This document shows positions 59,600 through 64,000 of a stretch of 64,000 nt of DNA, piece by piece. The position numbers were made by a program, and so were the translations under genes. A model generated the notes under the pieces. It did no database searches. It was not told where the DNA came from and saw nothing but the letters and a program-made list of their open reading frames with translations. The first letter of the stretch is position 1. Every line of letters begins with the position of its first letter. Source of the DNA: Isoetes taiwanensis (Eukaryota > Streptophyta > Lycopodiopsida > Isoetales > Isoetaceae); assembly GCA_021234155.1 (NCBI GenBank), contig JAJEKV010000061.1, forward strand, positions 7,980,545 to 8,044,544, in the 5' to 3' direction.

Positions 59600-61220
59600 C
59601 AATGTGAATTGGAAAGTATTTGAGAAGATAATGACTTTCAAATTAGATTGCAAAGTGCATTTAGTGACTTCATTAAATATGATTCAATCATATAACTTCC
59701 ATATCGAGAGCTGATAAATTGGCCTTAACATGGCGGTAGAAGTCCAAAGGAAGAAGACATTGAAGTCATCTAAGAAACTCCAAAGGTTACAAAATTGGCC
59801 TACAAATTGCAGTCCTTTTGAATTTAATGAGCATGCAAGAAAGACTTTGAAATCTCATCGGAAAAGCTAAGGAATTCAGGAATTGCGTTGGCAACACTTC
59901 AAGATGATACCATTGTTTCGGCTATAGATTTTGCTGAAAATTATGGATTTAAGATCCTACAAGAAGCTCAATCCTCGCCATTGGCATACCAACACTGTGT
60001 CAATTCTAGTGCATATAACCTACATGAGGATGAAAAGTGAAGAAGAAGAAGAAAGAGGAAGAGAACTCATGCAAGAAGAACAAGAACTTGTCCAAAGAAA
60101 AAAGGAAACAAAGTCTCCAAGGTATTGTGAAGGAAACTCATTTTTATATTAGTGATGACAAAACACATGACACAGAATATGTCCAACATTGTCTACAAAT
60201 GCATGCTGATTGGTTGCAAAGTATTGGAGTTGAATATAAAAAACATGTATTTTGGAGTGATGGATGTTCTTCACAATTCAAGTCTTCGAGACCATTCCAC
60301 TTTCTTGGTAGATTTTATGGAAGAATGGGCAAGGATCTTCTATGGAATTTTTTTGCTAGCTCACATGGGAAAGGTGAGCATGATGGTGCTGGAGCAGTTA
60401 TAAAGAGGATACTAACTCAAGAGCAAATGAAGTATAATGGATGGAAACTACAGTGTGCAAAGGAGGTAGTTGCTTTTCTTAAATGGCACTTTGAAAATCA
60501 TCCATCTGATCATGATATCAAAAGGTATAATTTTGTAGTGTTTTACAATTTTATTGCAGACATTTCAGCACTTCAAGCACTTTCCAGCACTTAAAGCACT
60601 TGCTTTTCATATTGTTGCGTATTTCGAGAGGTAGAGTCTTCAAAGATAGATAGATCGTAAAGATTTGGAATGCCATACTTTAAAGGGAACTCAATTGTCC
60701 AATCGCGATAAGACCATGTGACAAGAAGAACTTTTGAAGGTAGCCAGACCTTTGTCATGCTTTTGCAACTAATGAGATTCAATTTAAGTGGGATAAATGC
60801 ATCAATATGAGTCGAATTGGTTTTTGGGCAACCATCCATAATTGAGGTTGAAGGATCCTAAGAACACTGTGTGACAAAGAATGATTTGCAAGAAGATAAC
60901 GAAAGTATGATGTTGGAGGAAGAAGAAGAGGATGAAGATGATGTAATGAGTTCTATGATAGAAGTGGGTGACAATTTTGTTGTAAATGCTGAAGAAGGAA
61001 TGAAGAAGGGGTAGATTTTATGTACTTAATGGTAATCAAGCAAAGAATACTTTGCTAGAAAATTATAAGGATAGATGGGGAAATGTATTCGGTCAGTAGT
61101 TATTGTGACTCGACATTATTACAAAACAAATCGATGGTGGTCTAATGTTTCAAACTATTTGCAACAAAACCAAAAAGCTGCTGTATATAGCCATCTTGTT
61201 AGACTTTCTAAATTTGACAT
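59600..61220 (+). pseudogene. Transposase-like gene, copy 3 (best core)
   Basis: From about 59,908 the frame reads AIDFAENYGFKI, then after a shift ILVHITY, a Glu/Lys-rich insertion, and the 185-codon ORF 60,037-60,594. That ORF holds FYISDDKTHDTEYVQHC, HVFWSDGCSSQFKSSRPFHF, LLWNFFASSHGKGEHDGAGA and IKRILTQEQM. A 250-bp block at about 60,595-60,850 breaks it (see below); the end resumes with EVGDNFVVNAEEG, an FYVL-like block and RWWSNVSNYLQQNQKAAVYS up to 61,220. Asp of SDD and of WSDGC and the HGKGEHDG block are likely catalytic or metal sites of a DDE-type nuclease, by analogy only. Repeated in the window at 3.7-5.0 kb (inverted) and probably 49.5-50.3 kb. Superfamily unknown. Confidence 0.62.
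60591..60850 (-). other. Inserted block within transposase copy 3
   Basis: A minus-strand ORF (82 codons; LKLNLISCKSMTKVWLP, YGIPNLYDLSIFEDS) interrupts the plus-strand transposase. Leu/Ile spacing recalls leucine-rich repeats of plant NLR proteins, but it is too short to be sure. No target duplication identified. Confidence 0.3.
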
Positions 61221-61880
61221 GATTGCGTATTTTTAAGGCTCAAACTATATATATCATGGCGTAAGACACTTGCCGCAGGATCATGAGTAGTCTTCCACCC
61301 CTCATAGAAGGTAATATGTACAACAAATTGCTCAAAAAAGAATAAGACACACAAAAATTGAGCATCCCACATATCTGCACTACACATATTTGTTATCACC
61401 AAAGCCCTAATGTCTTTAAAGTGATATACACATATCCTGCAATGTTAAAAGAGCAAGACACACAAAATTGAGCTGAACCGCGGAATCAAGCAGATTGAGG
61501 CTCGCAATGTCTTCTAAAAAAGTATTGGACAAACTTGAAGAAAGAATAAAATAAACAAGATAACAAAACATAACGTAATTGAGGCAAAGTTTTACTCAGA
61601 TAGTATTACAAAGTGTTTCACAAAATTGAGGTCTCAGCCTTTATGTCACAAATTTTCACAAAATTGAGGCATATCTCGCACTCATATACTATTACAAACG
61701 GGGCCACAAAATTGAGGTCTCAGCTCTATGTAAAGGGTTTCACAAAATTGACATGTATTTACAAGAAGTATTCTTCTTGGCAATAGTCAAATATTTTCTT
61801 CATCCGCCCAACCGGACAAGACGGAAATGTTTCCCAAAACCATCCACTAACCACTTAATCTGACCCTTGCAAGAAGCTCT
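61221..61880. other. Intergenic with a repeated ACAAAATTGAG word
   Basis: CACAAAATTGAG/CACAAAATTGAC occurs about five times between 61,455 and 61,752, several with GTCTCAGC(C/T) next to it, giving a loose array of 40-60 bp spacing. No gene. Confidence 0.5.
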
Positions 61881-63367
61881 TAACTAATAAATTCTCGATG
61901 CTGACCAATTTGTTTAAATAGCGATCCGAACACCTAGGGATGTTCTTGTAAAAGCCTCCTCTAGAATTTATCTTCAAAATTGCGTAAACGCCCTCAACCC
62001 GTGAAACTTGTCTAATCATTGAAGCAAATAAGAGTCAAGAATATCATCATGAGGATCAACCGTAAAAGTAGGCATGATGGATGTGAATGGTGGGGACATG
62101 TATGTCTTGTATACTTCATCATCCAAGTAAGAACCACATTATTTCCATATTGTGGAAAAGCTTCATACACCTTATGAAGTGGTTTCACGCATCATGGATT
62201 TGGTGTATTCGAGTGGCCATTTCAAAGGCATCTCATCACAATATTTTGGTCCCACACAAATACAAGTTTACCTTGAGAAAAAGGATGTATAACATCAAGA
62301 ACTTCTGCAACATTGAATGCATTCATGGATGACCAAAATGGTAAGGTCAATAGTCCGAGGCTTCCTCCAAGAATGTGTGAACACCTGGCCTCAACACAAC
62401 CAATTTGTTAGTGGTTGATGTTCTCAAAAGCCGAAGTGCTGCCGCCCTTCGTGTCTTCTTATTTGATTGGTTCTTCTATAACTCGCATCAAAGACGCCTT
62501 CATTGAGATCTAGTATCGACAACTTTTCATAGGTACAACTTGCACATCGAAACACCTAATAAGTTAAATAACATGCAATTCGTGCTGAATTATTCAAGAA
62601 AATAGTACAATTAAAATTTAAGAGTAATAACCTCGGTTACATTGTTGAATTGCAAAACCAAGCATAATTGTATTTCCTTTTGTAACTCGGGTAGACCTGA
62701 TGTTCGACAATTAATTAAGGAATACAGGTGATCAATAGATCCACAAAACTTCAAATTAAATTAAAAGTCATAAACCCGAAGTTAAATTGGAAACGCTTAA
62801 AATCCTCATCAAGTTGTACTCTTTATGAATCCCCTCTAACATTAAAAATATCATTTATGAATTAGTGCTCTCAAAGAAATATTTGAATTTCCTCTAAGAG
62901 CATCCATAATTGCCGCAGTTACTATTTGTACTTCATTGTGTACGATTTTGCCGGTGCATTACCATCTTGTTCAAAACCCTGTAGATCCGCACTAGGGATC
63001 TTACATTTGCAACATCTTCAAGGGTGGACCTTATATTCTCCATAATTGTCTTCTCAACACCCTCTTCTTCCCCGCTTTTAGGTTTCATTCACATCGATGT
63101 GCATTCTCTCGCCCCCAATGGATACTTTCTACCCTCCCCAATTTTTTTTCTTGTTCTCGCCTCGGCCTCTCCCTTTTTTTTGCCGGCCCCAACTTCAACC
63201 CCTTTGGTCTTGCTATTGTCCTTCCCTTTCTTCTTCTCAACCATAACATCCTTGTTTGGTGCCGAGTGCTTTGTTTCTTTTCTCGTTGGAGTATCCAACA
63301 CACATTCAACTTCACTCTCAACAAGACCCGCCCCGAACCACCGCCTTCTCATCCCCAATTTTACCAC
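61880..63367 (-). pseudogene. FCP1/NIF-like HAD phosphatase gene, decayed
   Basis: Going down the minus strand: a Lys/Glu-rich N-terminal stretch (ORF 63,367-63,089, with VMVEKKKGKDNSKTKG), then the HAD domain. KKLSILDLNEGVF (near 62,500) is motif I, RPGVHTFLEEASDY (near 62,370) follows, then KLVFVWDQN (near 62,250), and DDEVYKTYMSPPFTSIMP with DPHDDILDSYLL (62,125-62,030). Plant FCP1-like proteins have this order: ILDLNG, RPG--FL, L-F-WDQ, DD-PYK---NP. FCP1/SCP phosphatases use DxDx(T/V) as nucleophile; here the motif is DLNE, as plant relatives often have DLNG, so catalysis would be doubtful even if intact. Stops and shifts break the domain. The link to the N-terminal ORF is inferred. Confidence 0.55.
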
Positions 63368-64000
63368 TACTTCTCAATTGCCTTGAACTCAACATCCAAC
63401 TTGATCACTTAACTCCGTAAGACTGCTCAAAATCGATCCCTTGCATGTCTCAAATTTCCTTTCTCGCTACTAGAAGGGGACTTCAACCGCCAGTCAACAT
63501 CAATTAGACTCAATATCAGGCCGAGCTGTATTTGATCCTAAATCAGCCCGAAGCCGCCTTTTGATCCCACATCGCATTTTTTATGAGTTAATTTAGATCA
63601 AAAGAAGCAACTTGTTTCTAATCTCGTTGGAGTACTATACCAAGTTCAACAAAAAGGTCTTCGTGAATATTACATTCACATTTCAAACATCTCCCTTCCT
63701 TCAACAATACGCGATATTCATGTTCATTAAATCAAGAAGTATGGACATCTTGTATTTACCATGAAAAACTTAAACCACAAGCAATACAATAACTTTGAAA
63801 AACCCGGTAGCTTTTGATGGTGTTGATGCGTGAAAGGAGAGTTGGTGATCTCGGCCATTCTTCAAGGTGGCTAGCATTGTTCTTTTGTTGCATTTAGCTC
63901 AAACATCATTTTCGCTATCCGAAGCTTCCAATGACTCCTTCTTCACAAGCGTAAGTGGATCTCGTGTTAGCAATACGTAACTGAAACGAAGTACACGGGT
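63368..64000. other. Window end, no recognised gene
   Basis: Short open runs on minus near 63,960 (VKKESLEASDSENDV) may belong further upstream in the HAD-like gene. Nothing else can be supported. Confidence 0.3.

Noticed and set aside
60591-60839. NLR resistance gene on minus
   Set aside because: Only 82 codons with loose Leu/Ile spacing; no NB-ARC motif, no repeats of clear length.

Overview
The window is plant nuclear DNA. It is AT-rich, its genes are split by spliceosomal introns, and plant-type transposable elements crowd it: Ty1/copia, Ty3/gypsy, LINE, Helitron and an unassigned DNA transposase family. Only two ordinary host genes can be read with confidence. The mix of a CYP72-clan P450 with compact introns, LINEs with an L1-like ORF1, and repeated copies of a transposase I associate mainly with non-flowering plants suggests a fern, lycophyte or gymnosperm rather than a flowering plant. 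That is an inference, not a measurement.

Layout. 1-5 kb: unassigned decayed sequence, then a minus-strand transposase relic (3.69-4.98 kb). 5-19.5 kb: mostly non-coding, with several short tandem arrays (29, 36, 45, 72 and about 170 bp periods), a possible fragment of a MIP1/DUF547 leucine-zipper gene at 9.9-10.1 kb and a LINE fragment at 17.4-17.6 kb. 19.5-21.0 kb: a head-to-head pair, with a tentative coiled-coil gene on minus and a four-exon OB-fold/zinc-ribbon gene on plus that carries one in-frame TGA. The gap between them holds a perfect 15-bp hairpin. 21.7-25.4 kb: nested retroelement debris, with a LINE inserted into a gypsy gag. 26.48-31.46 kb: a structurally complete minus-strand Ty1/copia element with 174-bp LTRs, CTTAG target-site duplication, iMet primer site and polypurine tract. 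Its ORF is broken and it has an extra basic ORF right after the primer site.

35.45-38.15 kb: an intact five-exon cytochrome P450 on the minus strand (524 aa, all P450 signatures present), the best-preserved host gene here. 39.8-40.8 kb: coding-like but unassigned. 41.75-45.84 kb: a 4.1-kb satellite of about 215 degenerate 19-bp units. It reverses orientation at about 45,080, and neighbouring unit types are near-inverted copies of each other. 46.9-50.3 kb: promoter-like sequence, a copia RT fragment capped by a perfect 16-bp hairpin, a gypsy gag relic and the N-terminal part of the same transposase family. 53.4-59.32 kb: a decayed Helitron with Rep, Pif1-like helicase and a recognisable 3' end (20-bp palindrome followed by CTAG). 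59.6-61.2 kb: the best-preserved transposase copy. 61.9-63.4 kb: a decayed FCP1/NIF-like HAD phosphatase gene on minus.

Apart from the possible shared promoter at 20 kb, I see no sign that the genes form one pathway. The window is best read as heterochromatin-like intergenic space with two or three embedded host genes. The signals most worth following are the strand-switching satellite, the transposase family and the divergent gene pair.
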